Of a DNA stretch of 64,000 bases, positions 8,618 to 16,213 are shown in pieces; position 1 is the first letter of the stretch, and every line of letters starts with the position of its first letter. Under the pieces are notes generated by a model. It was not told where the DNA came from and made no database searches. It saw only the letters and a list, made by a program, of their open reading frames with translations. This DNA comes from Dactylosporangium roseum (GTDB taxonomy: Bacteria > Actinomycetota > Actinomycetes > Mycobacteriales > Micromonosporaceae): NCBI RefSeq assembly GCF_025264685.1, contig NZ_CP073721.1, positions 6,651,501 to 6,715,500 on the forward strand, in the 5' to 3' direction. The position numbers and the translations under genes are program-made.

Positions 8618-9541
8618 ATGGCTGTGGACGATCTGCCGGACTGGTTGGCGGTCTGGTGTCTGAAACGACTCGGCGCCGAGCCTGCTGAGATGCTGTTCGG
8701 GCTTGAGCAGATCTCGACGGTGTTCGGTCTTCGGTTGACCTCGGGCGCAGAGGTCATGGTAAAGGCGCGCGAGGATGACGGCCGGGCCGTGTCCTGTGTG
8801 GCGGCGCAGTTTCAGTTGGCCGAGCGCGGATTCCCATGCGCGCGGCCACTGACGTCGGTGACGAACGTCGGTTCGCTGGCCGTGCACGCTGAGGACTTCC
8901 GGCCCGGTGGCGACATCCTGCACGGGCAGACGCCCGACGTGGCCGTGCGCTATGCGCAGGTGTTCGCCCGGCTGGCAGCCGAGCTGGCCTATGTGACCGT
9001 CGCGCCTCCGCTGCCAAATCCGCGCTGGGTTCGCTGGGACCACACTGATACCGGGTTGTGGCCGGCGATCGACTTCCTCGACAGGCGGGACCAGAGCATG
9101 GTGCCTGCGCATGTCGTCGACACGGCTGAGCAAGCGCGCGACAGGCTCCTAACCGCCGATCTGCCGTGCGTACTGGGCCATTCCGACTTCGAGGCGCAGA
9201 ACTTGCGCTGGCACGGCCGGGAGGTGTGGGCGGTGCACGACTGGGACAGCCTGGCATGGCAACCGGAAGCAGCACTGGTAGGAGCGGCGAGCGGAGTATT
9301 TCCCAGAGGTGCCGGGCTGCCCACGCTGGCGCCGATCGGGAGTTCCGAGGCGTTCCTGCTGGCTTATCAGGACGTCAGGGGCCGGGCGTTCACAGCCGTT
9401 GAGCTGGAGATCGCCTGGGCGGCCAGCCTGTGGCCGGCAGCGCACAACGCCCGCTGGGAGGCACTACACGGCCAACCCCCGGTGTGCGGCAACGCGCTCC
9501 AAGCGCAAGCAGCCGAACGTCTCCGCCGAGCGAACGCCTAG
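8618..9541 (+). CDS. APH-fold phosphotransferase, second copy in region
   Basis: The product is about 307 residues from ATG 8618. The APH/kinase signatures are an ATP-lysine candidate in VMVKA (Lys 49), the catalytic loop LGHSDFEAQNLRW (Asp 190, Asn 195) and the metal motif VHDWDS (Asp 208). It is not closely similar to the protein at 2404, whose loop reads HGDAHAGN. The upstream reading frame stays open back to 8153, but the added sequence is low-complexity and proline/arginine-rich, so I reject the longer start. It stands alone between the amidase cluster and an uncharacterised stretch. Substrate is unknown; relatives include thiamine, choline and sugar kinases as well as resistance enzymes. 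Confidence 0.8.
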   Translation: MAVDDLPDWLAVWCLKRLGAEPAEMLFGLEQISTVFGLRLTSGAEVMVKAREDDGRAVSCVAAQFQLAERGFPCARPLTSVTNVGSLAVHAEDFRPGGDILHGQTPDVAVRYAQVFARLAAELAYVTVAPPLPNPRWVRWDHTDTGLWPAIDFLDRRDQSMVPAHVVDTAEQARDRLLTADLPCVLGHSDFEAQNLRWHGREVWAVHDWDSLAWQPEAALVGAASGVFPRGAGLPTLAPIGSSEAFLLAYQDVRGRAFTAVELEIAWAASLWPAAHNARWEALHGQPPVCGNALQAQAAERLRRANA

Positions 9542-9986
9542 AACGCGTCACCATGGCGGGTCCCGAACTGGCGAACACACGAACCTGCCGCCAGCAGGCG
9601 GGATCCGAACTCGCCGACAAACGGGCCCCGGTTTCACCGACGAAACCACGCAACCTGCTGCTGAACAACGACAGTGCCACCTGTCCGTTGCCAACGAAGT
9701 CTGTCTGTGCCATCAGATCCTGTTTCAGACGAGCTTCTTGTCATTGAAGCGTGTCCGCGTGGACGGCGGTTGCGCACGCTCGCCAAGAACGTCCCGTTAC
9801 CCGGAGTGACGTTGGGCCAACTCGCGGAATCCTGTCATGCCGATGAGCGGTCGCCGCGACATGCGCATCCTGCGGGCGTCGGTGGATGCGCGTGTCGTAC
9901 AGGGTAGGACCGAGTGGACGATTTGTGGACCCGTGAGGGCAGGGTCTGGGGCACCGGACACGAGCGCGGTTGTCGATACTGAGTCC
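9542..9986. other. Non-coding or decayed stretch, nothing recognised
   Basis: No reading frame here looks like a known family or has a plausible ribosome-binding site with actinobacterial codon bias. A minus-strand fragment reading RPLIGMTG near 9840 faintly resembles the start of class I glutamine amidotransferases of the PuuD type, but it stops after about 20 residues and I do not call it. GC content is lower than in the core genes, consistent with accessory or decayed DNA. Confidence 0.4.
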
Positions 9987-10439
9987 ATGTGGAAGTGGTG
10001 GTCCGTCTGGGGATCGGTAGTCCTCGCGCTTGGCCTCGGTACCGGGTTCTTCCCGGGCAGTTCGACCTGGGCGACGGTCGACCATTGCTACGTACGGATG
10101 GGCGACTGGACGCCGGACGAGACCAGGTGCACCGGGCACTGGTCGACCGCGGGGTTCACCGTCACCGGCGGGGTGCACGGGGTCACCGTCGGTGGGTCCG
10201 AATGGCCTGCGATCGGGCCGCAGCAGCCCGACGGCTGGTACGAGGTGAGGGTGTCGGACTCGGCCCACAATCACTCGGCTGTGGCGGTGCCGGGCGCGGC
10301 GGTGGTGTATCCGGCGCTCGTCTGGTTGGTCCGCGTGGTGCTGCTCCTCGTGGTGGTGGCCTCGGTCGTCGTCTTGGTGAACCGGGCCAGGGATCGGTGG
10401 TATCTGAGGGCATACGAGCGGGAGTTGCGAAATCGATGA
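9987..10439 (+). CDS. Small membrane protein, two transmembrane helices
   Basis: ATG 9987 gives 150 residues beginning MWKWWSVWGS. One hydrophobic helix spans about residues 4-22. A central domain of about 85 residues follows, with two Cys (in DHCYVRMGDW and ETRCTGHW) that could form an extracytoplasmic disulfide. A second helix spans about 110-136, followed by a basic cytoplasmic tail (RARDRWYLRAYERELRNR). The topology places the central domain outside the cell. I recognise no family. A longer frame opens at 9837, but its N-terminal extension lacks the look of a signal. The stop overlaps the next small frame by 4 bp. Confidence 0.6.
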   Translation: MWKWWSVWGSVVLALGLGTGFFPGSSTWATVDHCYVRMGDWTPDETRCTGHWSTAGFTVTGGVHGVTVGGSEWPAIGPQQPDGWYEVRVSDSAHNHSAVAVPGAAVVYPALVWLVRVVLLLVVVASVVVLVNRARDRWYLRAYERELRNR

Positions 10440-10618
10440 TCGTGAGGTCGAGTTTCCTGGAGGCACCCTTCAATCTGGGTGACCGTGACATAGACGAACT
10501 ACTGGTCACGAGCTTCCTCGACGCACTGCCCGGACCGACCCGGGCCGGGCATGGACTGGCCAACGAGCTTCTCGAACGCCTCCACACAAGGTTCAACCTG
10601 GTCCGACCCTGCGGATGA
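10436..10618 (+). CDS. Small unknown protein, coupled to the membrane protein
   Basis: ATG 10436 overlaps the preceding stop in an ATGA arrangement typical of translational coupling, and it encodes 60 residues starting MIVRSSFLEAPFNLGDRDID. The composition is mixed acidic and hydrophobic, with no membrane helix and no motif I recognise. Because it is short and unsupported by homology, the call rests only on the overlap and a plausible amino acid composition. It may be spurious. Confidence 0.3.
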   Translation: MIVRSSFLEAPFNLGDRDIDELLVTSFLDALPGPTRAGHGLANELLERLHTRFNLVRPCG

Positions 10619-10833
10619 CGTCTATCAAGCTCGGTGGGGGCCATCGCAACATACTCATCTGGCACCCGGATTGATCAAGGTCACGTACTCGCTCATGCCG
10701 CCGTTGGTGCGTGGTTGCGGCGGGGTCGACCGTGGCTGGTCATGGACCGTCAACGGCTCGCCGTGGCCGACGCTTCTCTGTCTTGCCGATGTGCGGATGT
10801 TCAGGGCAGGGTGGAGCCGGGTACGTTCCGCGC

Positions 10834-11694
10834 GTGTTCGACGGCTTCATCGATGAGCGGATCGGCGTGGGGGAGGTGGAGCTGCGGGTCCGGCATGCCG
10901 GGCGAGGGCTCCCGGTGCTGCTCATCCACGGGCATCCGCGCACGGGTTCGACATGGCACCGGGTTGCCCCACAACTGGTGAGTGATGGCTTTGCGGTTGT
11001 CTGCCCTGATATGCGCGGCTACGGGCGGTCCGGCAAGGCAGAGCTTTGTCCGGACCACTCGCAGCAGTCCAAGCGTGCGGTGGCCGGGGACATGGTCCGG
11101 CTGATGGTGGCACTGGGACATTCGAAGTTTGCTGTGGTTGGACATGACCGCGGCTGTTACGTGGCGTTGCGGTTGGCGCTGGACCATCCCGGCGTGGTCA
11201 GCCGGCTGGTGGTCATGGACGGTGTTCCCATCAGCGAAGCGCTCGCCAGATGTGACGCAACGTTCGCTCGGGACTGGTATCACTGGTTCTTCTACGCCCA
11301 GCCTGACAAGCCGGAGCGGGCCATCACCGCCGATCTCGACGCTTGGTACGACAGCGTACGGCCAGGCGCTATGGGCGCCGAGAACTATCGCGGGGTTCGT
11401 GAAGCCATCCACGACAAAGCCACCGTGCGGGCGATGTTGGAGGATTACCGGGCCGGCCTCGGAGTCGACCGGGATCACGAGGAAGCCGACCGGCGCGCTG
11501 GTCGCACCGTCCGTTGCCCGACGCTGCTATTGTGGTCGACCCGCGACGACATGGAGGGCCTCTACGGCGATCCACTCGCCGTGTGGCGGCCTTGGGCCCC
11601 GGACCTACGCGGCGAGCCGATCGAGTCCGGCCATCATGTCGCTGAGGAAAACCCCGATGATCTGGCGGAAGCACTGCACCGCTTTCTCGCTTGA
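10834..11694 (+). CDS. Alpha/beta hydrolase, haloacetate dehalogenase-like
   Basis: The product is 286 residues from GTG 10834 (MFDGFIDERIGVGEVELRVR). It has the oxyanion-hole segment LLIHGHPRTGSTWHRVAP and the nucleophile elbow GHDRG at 103-107 (Asp 105). A candidate catalytic acid is in VVMDG (Asp 129) and the His lies in ESGHHVAEE (His 267). The cap carries WYHWFFYAQP, where fluoroacetate dehalogenases place the halide-binding His-Trp pair. The Asp nucleophile together with this cap motif favours C-halogen hydrolysis over a lipase or esterase. Epoxide hydrolase-like activity is an alternative. It has no obvious operon partner. Confidence 0.85.
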   Translation: MFDGFIDERIGVGEVELRVRHAGRGLPVLLIHGHPRTGSTWHRVAPQLVSDGFAVVCPDMRGYGRSGKAELCPDHSQQSKRAVAGDMVRLMVALGHSKFAVVGHDRGCYVALRLALDHPGVVSRLVVMDGVPISEALARCDATFARDWYHWFFYAQPDKPERAITADLDAWYDSVRPGAMGAENYRGVREAIHDKATVRAMLEDYRAGLGVDRDHEEADRRAGRTVRCPTLLLWSTRDDMEGLYGDPLAVWRPWAPDLRGEPIESGHHVAEENPDDLAEALHRFLA

Positions 11695-11776
11695 TCGACG
11701 CAGCCCCCGAGCCATCCGCTCATGTCGCGAAGCGCTCGCTACCGAACGTGGCGGGGGATGCCGCCACGTTGTGCCG

Positions 11777-12073
11777 ATGAGCGTGCACGACCTGAAAGGC
11801 GTTGGCGGGCGGAATGTCGCTCGCGCCCGTCAGAACCACCGAGCGCTGTACCGTAGTGCAGTGCGGGGACTGATGATCATTGGTGGCACGCTCCTCGCAC
11901 TGTCCTGTTTGTCGTGCGGAGCGCTGGGCGTCGAAGCCAACGCCGAGGGGCTGCCTGGCGCTCCCGGACATGACGGCCTCGTCGCCGCGCTGTTGGTCGC
12001 GATGTTGGTTCTGCTCGCTGCCGGCTGGCTGTGCGTCGCGTGGGCCTGGACCGGTCGCCGACGGAGCCGGTGA
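11777..12073 (+). CDS. Small membrane protein of unknown function
   Basis: ATG 11777 encodes 98 residues. The basic N-terminal 30 residues are followed by a hydrophobic helix (GLMIIGGTLLALSCLSCGAL, about 31-50), a short Gly-rich extracytoplasmic loop and a second helix (LVAALLVAMLVLLAAGWLCV, about 68-87). It ends in a positively charged tail, TGRRRSR. Cys residues sit in the first helix, but the order of signals does not fit a lipobox. No family is recognised and the gene stands alone between a hydrolase and an acetyltransferase. Confidence 0.5.
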   Translation: MSVHDLKGVGGRNVARARQNHRALYRSAVRGLMIIGGTLLALSCLSCGALGVEANAEGLPGAPGHDGLVAALLVAMLVLLAAGWLCVAWAWTGRRRSR

Positions 12074-12247
12074 GCCGAAACTGGGCGGGACGCAACGCCT
12101 CACGGCTTGTCGGCCGCCGTGAAGGGCGTCGCCTCGCCTACGACTGGGTTCCCAGCAGCGCGGACGGCCGAGCAGACCCTGCACCGGTTCATAGTAGCGG
12201 TGTGAGGCATCCGATTCTGTCGATGTGCGCGGGGTGAGCCGCAGGCC

Positions 12248-12877
12248 TCAGGTGGTTGCAGGAGACGCCGGCTTCAGACGCTTTCGCTCGACAACGCTTG
12301 TTGCCGTCACCACACTCAGCGGCGGCACGTCCTTCGCGACAACGGCGCCCGCGCCGACGACCGAGCCGCGACCGATTGTCACTCCAGGGGTGATCGTGGC
12401 TGCAGCGCCGATCCACACGTCATCCTCGATGACGATGGGCGCGTGTGTGATGAAGTCGTACCGCTCGTCGAGGTCGACCGGGTGTCCGGCCGTACTCAGA
12501 GTCACTCGGGGACCGATCAGGACGCGGTCACCTATGGTGATGCCCCCGTAGTCGAGGAAGAAGCATCCCTGATTGATGAACACGCGCTCTCCGAACGATG
12601 CTCCAAGCCCATAGTCGCAATAGAACGGTGGCTGGATGGACAGCGAGTCAGGGATCGGTTTACCGAAGATCTCGGCCAGCACCGTTCTACGCGCGTCGAG
12701 GTTGTCAAACGGCAGCACGTTGAGGCGCGAGGTCAGGTTCATGACGAGCTGTACGCGCTCCGCGAAGGCGCGTGACTCATGCGTCCGTGCTCGTAGGCGT
12801 TGCTCGTTGCGCACGAAGCGATGCTGGCACAGCGAGTCAGAGACCCGATGACGACCCACCGGTAGGGAACGCGTCAC
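12248..12877 (-). CDS. Sugar O-acetyltransferase, hexapeptide-repeat (MaaA/LacA type)
   Basis: The protein has the left-handed beta-helix hexapeptide pattern of maltose/galactoside acetyltransferases. DYGLGASFGERVFINQGCFF and GITIGDRVLIGPRVTL precede the catalytic-His segment AGHPVDLDERY. The C-terminal coils are APIVIEDDVWIGAAATI and TIGRGSVVGAGAVVAKDVP. Such trimeric cytosolic enzymes transfer acetyl from acetyl-CoA to sugar hydroxyls. The N-terminal Mac-type helix (HESRAFAERVQLV) is present but its leader looks unusual. GTG 12877 gives 209 residues and GTG 12814 gives a length of 188, nearer the family norm; neither has a strong ribosome-binding site. Confidence 0.82.
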   Translation of the reverse strand: MTRSLPVGRHRVSDSLCQHRFVRNEQRLRARTHESRAFAERVQLVMNLTSRLNVLPFDNLDARRTVLAEIFGKPIPDSLSIQPPFYCDYGLGASFGERVFINQGCFFLDYGGITIGDRVLIGPRVTLSTAGHPVDLDERYDFITHAPIVIEDDVWIGAAATITPGVTIGRGSVVGAGAVVAKDVPPLSVVTATSVVERKRLKPASPATT

Positions 12878-13086
12878 TCCGTGATAGGGGTCCGCCTCTG
12901 CATGCCAATTGCCGATCGCCGTGCCGTCACCCGTTCGAGTCGCTGCGGACGAAGTTCACTGGCACACGGACAAACCTCGTTGGCAAAAGACACCACTCTT
13001 CCGCAGGTCGCGCCGCGCTTCCGTTGCTCCGAGCGACCCGCCCTCGATAGAGACCTGCGCCACTACAGGTTGACGTCGATGCTGCG

Positions 13087-13491
13087 TCAGGGCTCGTCTC
13101 GACTTGGCGTGCTGAACAAGATCCCGCCGTGGAGGTCGCGTGCCTGCACCGCATTGCCCTCGACGGTTCCGGAGACGTTGTTGGCCACGGCGCCGTCGCT
13201 GGCGGTCAGGTGTGGTGCGAGCTCGCGCCACGCACCTCGCAGGTCGGTCTTGAATGCGGGGTCTTCGGCTGCGGTCTGGGCAAGCTGCTGCTGGAGTTCT
13301 TCGATCCGGGTCTCGTCCGCCGGGTCGGCTTCGGCGCCGGTGAGCGCGGCCTGCGCGGAGGCCCGTCCCTGGAACGCGCGCTGCACCAACCGTGCCAACG
13401 CCTCGAACGCCGCTCTGCCGCCCTCGGTGAGGCCCTCGGCGGCCTTCGTCGCCAAGGCGCCCGCGATCGCAGTGACCATTTCCTGATCCAT
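13087..13491 (-). CDS. Small helical protein with C-terminal RHIM/BASS3-like amyloid motif
   Basis: ATG 13491 gives 134 residues; an upstream start adds eight. Residues 1-95 are helical: an amphipathic, Gly/Ala-rich N-terminus (MVTAIAGALATKAAEGL), then a charged pair of helices including ETRIEELQQQLAQTAAEDP. Residues 104-126 carry NVSGTVEGNAVQARDLHGG. Its V-Q-A-R core and flanking Gly-rich repeats resemble the bacterial amyloid signalling motifs that look like animal RHIMs (BASS3). In that family a C-terminal motif on a small effector pairs with the same motif at the N terminus of an NLR NTPase. The helical part could be a Bell/HeLo-like pore domain; this is inference. A fragment with the partner motif lies 850 bp away. 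Confidence 0.65.
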   Translation of the reverse strand: MDQEMVTAIAGALATKAAEGLTEGGRAAFEALARLVQRAFQGRASAQAALTGAEADPADETRIEELQQQLAQTAAEDPAFKTDLRGAWRELAPHLTASDGAVANNVSGTVEGNAVQARDLHGGILFSTPSRDEP

Positions 13492-13615
13492 CCCCACCAC
13501 ACCCGTCCTGTGCAACTAGCTGTCGTCGGCTCCTATCCACCGAGCCATCGGAGCGTAGACGCCGATCTATGACAATGACGCCTGCCCGTCGCACATTCGT
13601 CATGATAGCGCCACC

Positions 13616-13922
13616 GTGGGTAATATTGATCTCGATTCCTGGAGCAGCGTCGTGGCCGAAAAGTGGGAAGCGAAGCCCTCGGCGTCATTCCTGCGGCGTT
13701 GGGGGAAGTCGTCCCACGAGTTGGGGCAGACGTCCGGCGACGGAAGTTGCCCGGATATCTGGGAGCTCGACAATGGTGACGTCGCGATCATCGGATCGGA
13801 CCTGACCGCCGCATATGAGACCAGGTTGCCGGACTGGGTGAGCGTCGATCCCGGGTGAACGGATCGTGATCATCCCGCGGAAGACGATCCTCGCGGCGAA
13901 GGTGGACATCCCGGATGCGTGA
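13616..13922 (+). pseudogene. Small DUF6879-associated protein, frameshifted near its end
   Basis: GTG 13616 encodes VGNIDLDSWSSVVAEKWEAK and reaches a stop at 13856-13858 after 80 residues. Shifting the frame by +1 at the CCCGGG near 13850 lets it continue as GERIVIIPRKTILAAKVDIP. It then ends at TGA 13920-13922, overlapping the next start (ATG 13915) by 8 bp. The extended version matches the small partner protein usually found directly upstream of DUF6879 genes, which often ends in such an acceptable-value-and-strand pattern. A one-base indel is the simplest explanation; programmed frameshifting on CCC before a UGA is possible but unproven. Confidence 0.55.
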
Positions 13923-14336
13923 TCTTCTCGCCGGAGCCGCAGACGAACGGATGGAGCTGGACGCCTACCTGGCCGACTTCGAGCGGAGCTTCTGGGCGAC
14001 GACCGAGCCCGGGTTCTGGAAGTTGGAGCGCCAGCAGTTCTTCAAGGAACCAGGAAATGCAAGCTGGGAAGCGTTCGCAAAAGGAGACCGGGACGAGTCG
14101 CTGCGGATTCTCGAAGCCGGTCGTCGTGACATGGCCGACTACTATCGGAGGACCAGCGAGCGAGGGTTCGTGACACGACGCGTTCGCGTTGTCGAAGAGT
14201 CCATCATCCCGTATCTGCAGTGGGAACTTCAGGTGTTGCGGATGCGGGACGAGTTCGGCGGTGCCGTGCGCGTTGTGGACCGGGTCGCTGAGTTCGAGCA
14301 CGACGGCCCGCTCCCGGAGGTCTACACCCTCGGGTC
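13915..14336 (+). pseudogene. DUF6879 family protein, 3-prime end lost at a junction
   Basis: From ATG 13915 the first 140 residues read as a DUF6879 protein. They include FERSFWATTEPGFWKLERQQ, then SWEAFAKGDRDESLRILEAG, then RGFVTRRVRVVEESIIPYLQ and WELQVLRMRDEFGGAVRVVD, and finally PLPEVYTLGS. Family members normally finish with a further 40 to 50 residues. Here, after about 14336, the frame continues into unrelated translation for another 215 residues (to 14982), while a different frame picks up the RHIM-like motif. The 355-residue frame an automatic caller would report is therefore a chimera. The family's role is unknown; it often sits beside XRE regulators in actinomycetes. Confidence 0.6.
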
Positions 14337-14480
14337 CGGTTGGAGGCGGCGGTCTCGGGCGACGTGGTCCAGGCCCGGGACGTGCACGGTGGGGTGCACT
14401 TCCATCGCTCCGGGCCAGGCTTCGAGGTGCTGCCGTCGCAGCTTCCCGGTGATGTACGAGGGTTCGTCAAGAGGAGGTGA
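14337..14480 (+). pseudogene. Fragment of NLR-like NTPase: RHIM/BASS3-like motif plus start of NTPase linker
   Basis: In the third frame, open from 14292 and stopping at TGA 14478-14480, the translation reads LEAAVSGDVVQARDVHGG then VHFHRSGPGF and LPSQLPGDVRGFVKRR. The first part is the same motif as in the protein at 13087-13491. The second part, LPxQLPxDVxGFVxR, is the linker that opens the nucleotide-binding domain in many actinobacterial STAND/NLR NTPases, whose next residues define the Walker A motif. Here a stop follows immediately and no NTPase domain is present. No start codon or ribosome-binding site precedes it, so it is a relic joined to the DUF6879 gene. Confidence 0.55.
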
Positions 14481-14714
14481 CTGGGTCGTCCTACGCCCGA
14501 CCCAGTCACACCTACCAGGATCAACTGGACGGGATGCCGGCGACCTCGACGTCGATGCCGTCGCCGCGCAGCCGCCGAACGGGCCGGTAGAGGGCCACCT
14601 GCGAAAACGTGAACAAGGTATTGGCGGTCAGCGCCTTGCCCGAACCGAGGGCGACGCCGTACACAACCTTCTTCGGCTTGAACGCGGCCGTGACGGCACG
14701 GCTCGGGTCGGCCG

Positions 14715-14826
14715 CACGCACCATCCTGGCAACTGGACCCAGGACGGGCACCAGGTGACGTTCTTCCTCGAGTACGACACCGGCACCGAACGGCCACTGT
14801 CCCGTCTGGTCGACAAGCCGCGAAAG
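14715..14826 (+). pseudogene. Fragment of replication-relaxation (MobC-like) family protein
   Basis: Within the chimeric frame, about 37 codons read HPGNWTQDGHQVTFFLEYDT then GTERPLSRLVDK. The pattern D-G-x-x-V-x-F-F-L-E-Y-D-x-G-T-E, followed by L and a leucine-rich K, is a hallmark of actinobacterial replication-relaxation proteins carried by integrative and plasmid elements. It begins and ends without gene signals: the DNA before it belongs to no recognised gene and the recombinase fragment starts right after it. I read it as debris from an integrative element. A weak minus-strand frame (14521-14751, containing KKVVYGVALGSGKALTANTL) is not identified. Confidence 0.45.
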
Positions 14827-15723
14827 CCGGACTTTTCGACGTGCTCCTCGTCTACCGACTCGACCGGTTCAGCCGCAGCGTCGCCAACCTCCTCGACCTC
14901 ATCAACCAACTCGAACAATCCGGCGTCAGGCTCTCCTCCGCCACCGAACCCGTCGACACCGGCGGACCCTTCGGCCGCATGATGCTGCAACTCCTCGCCG
15001 TCTTCGCCGAATTCGAACGCAACATCATCATCGACAGGGTGAAAAGTGGCATGACCGCGAAAGCGAACAAGGGCAAATGGGCCGGCGGCAACCGCCCCTA
15101 CGGCTACCTCGTCGAACCCGGCACCAACACACTCATCCCGCACCCCGAGGAGACACCCACCCTCCGCGAGATCTTCCGCCTCTACACCCAGGACCGGCTC
15201 GGCACCCCGCCGACGACATCGACCAACTCGTCCTACAAGCCCTCCACGACTTCTACACCAACACCGACCTGACCCTCATCACCATGATCGAAAACGCCAA
15301 CGCCCAACACGCCGACACCACCGACGACCGCCACGCCGAACTCGCCACCCGCATCGCCACCGAAGCCGCCATCAACCGCTACCACGCCGCCTTCGAAGCC
15401 GGAACCATGGACGACACCACCGCCGGACCCCGCATCCGCGACCTCCGCAACCAACTCGCCCAGCAACAGACCCGCCGCGCCCAACTCGACGCCCAACCAG
15501 CCACACCCGAACCCGAAACCCTCGCCCGCGCCTACCTACAACACGTCATCACCACCGCCGCCAGCGAAGCAGCCATCGAAACCCTCATCGCCGAAGTCAA
15601 ACTCACCGACCAAGGAGTCATCCCCGTGTTCAAGATCCCCGCCCCAGACACACCGATGCCCCCGCCCGACCCGGACGGGGGCATCAACGAAGAAGGATCA
15701 CCGGTTCGCACAATGGTGCGTTC
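14827..15723 (+). pseudogene. Large serine recombinase, 5-prime truncated and internally broken
   Basis: From about 14827 the frame reads LFDVLLVYRLDRFSRSVANL, then PFGRMMLQLLAVFAEFERNI and RPYGYLVEPG. This is the second half of a serine-recombinase catalytic domain and the start of its recombinase domain. The N-terminal part with the nucleophile serine is missing. Near 15220 the frame shifts and a piece of the recombinase domain is lost; a second frame then gives the C-terminal coiled-coil region (DDRHAELATRIATEAAINRY). A stem of 10 bp at 15655-15685 lies in this tail. The open frame continues to 15766 inside the neighbouring tRNA gene. This is the former integrase of an element beside a tRNA. 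Confidence 0.75.
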
Positions 15724-15725
15724 GG

Positions 15726-15799
15726 TGGGGCGGGCGGGACTCGAACCCGCGACCAAGGGATTATGAGTCCCCAGCTCTAACCTGCTGAGCTACCGCCCC
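15726..15799 (-). tRNA. tRNA with CAU anticodon, Ile2 (lysidine) type preferred, Met possible
   Basis: The 74-nt minus-strand cloverleaf has acceptor GGGGCGG with CCGCCCC, a TTCGAGT T-loop and an anticodon loop CTCATAA, giving anticodon CAU. The strand continuing TCCCTTGGTCGCGGG resembles the isoleucine-2 tRNA of E. coli (ileX) more than elongator methionine tRNA, so I prefer tRNA-Ile2, whose C34 becomes lysidine. Elongator Met cannot be excluded without a model search. The 3-prime CCA is not encoded. The serine recombinase remnant abuts its 3-prime end. Confidence 0.85.
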
Positions 15800-15901
15800 G
15801 AGCGTCGCAAGCTTACCGACCCGCGCAACCCGAATGCGGACCCGAAACGGTGTCAGGCTACCCCAGACATGAAAATGGCCCCGATAAGGGGCCGTTCAGA
15901 G

Positions 15902-15974
15902 CTCCCGCGATAGGACTCGAACCTATAACCTGCCGGTTAACAGCCGGCTGCTCTGCCAATTGAGCTACGCGGGA
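15902..15974 (-). tRNA. tRNA-Asn (GTT)
   Basis: The 73-nt minus-strand cloverleaf has acceptor TCCCGCG paired with CGCGGGA, discriminator G, D arm GCTC/GAGC, anticodon stem GCCGG/CCGGC and loop CTGTTAA, giving anticodon GTT. The T arm is ATAGG-TTCGAGT-CCTAT. CCA is not encoded. It lies about 100 bp upstream of the CAU tRNA on the same strand, so the two are probably one transcript read toward the island. Confidence 0.95.
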
Positions 15975-16213
15975 TCGCGCGTCTCCCCGGACGTTGTCCG
16001 TCCGAGGGCGACCGGGAAAGAGTACAGCACGAACCGGGGTCCTCCGCCACCGGGTATCCGCCGTGGCGCCGGACTCCACCTCATCGTGTGCCAGATCTTG
16101 GCAAAGGGGCCGCAAGATCGATGTGTCGGAACGACGATGGACGGGTAACTCAACACAAGACGGCGTCCAGGCAACCTGGTCGATTCGTGCGCCGTCCAGA
16201 AGGAGGTCGTCGC

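Noticed and set aside
9797..9988. Minus-strand RPLIGMTG as a glutamine amidotransferase start
   Set aside because: The similarity stops after about 20 residues and there is no ribosome-binding site or downstream domain.
14521..14751. Minus-strand small frame with KKVVYGVALGSGKAL
   Set aside because: No family match and no gene signals; it overlaps the opposite-strand relic pieces.
13915..14982. 355-residue reading frame as one protein
   Set aside because: Its second half is a mosaic of out-of-frame fragments and a recombinase shadow; the DUF6879 part ends near 14336.
15655..15685. 10-bp stem GATGCCCCCG/CGGGGGCATC as terminator
   Set aside because: It lies inside the recombinase remnant and near the oppositely transcribed tRNA; a terminator role cannot be supported.
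15077..15766. Intact 229-residue protein ending GLEPATKGL
   Set aside because: The tail is translated tRNA DNA and the rest is the C-terminal piece of a broken recombinase.
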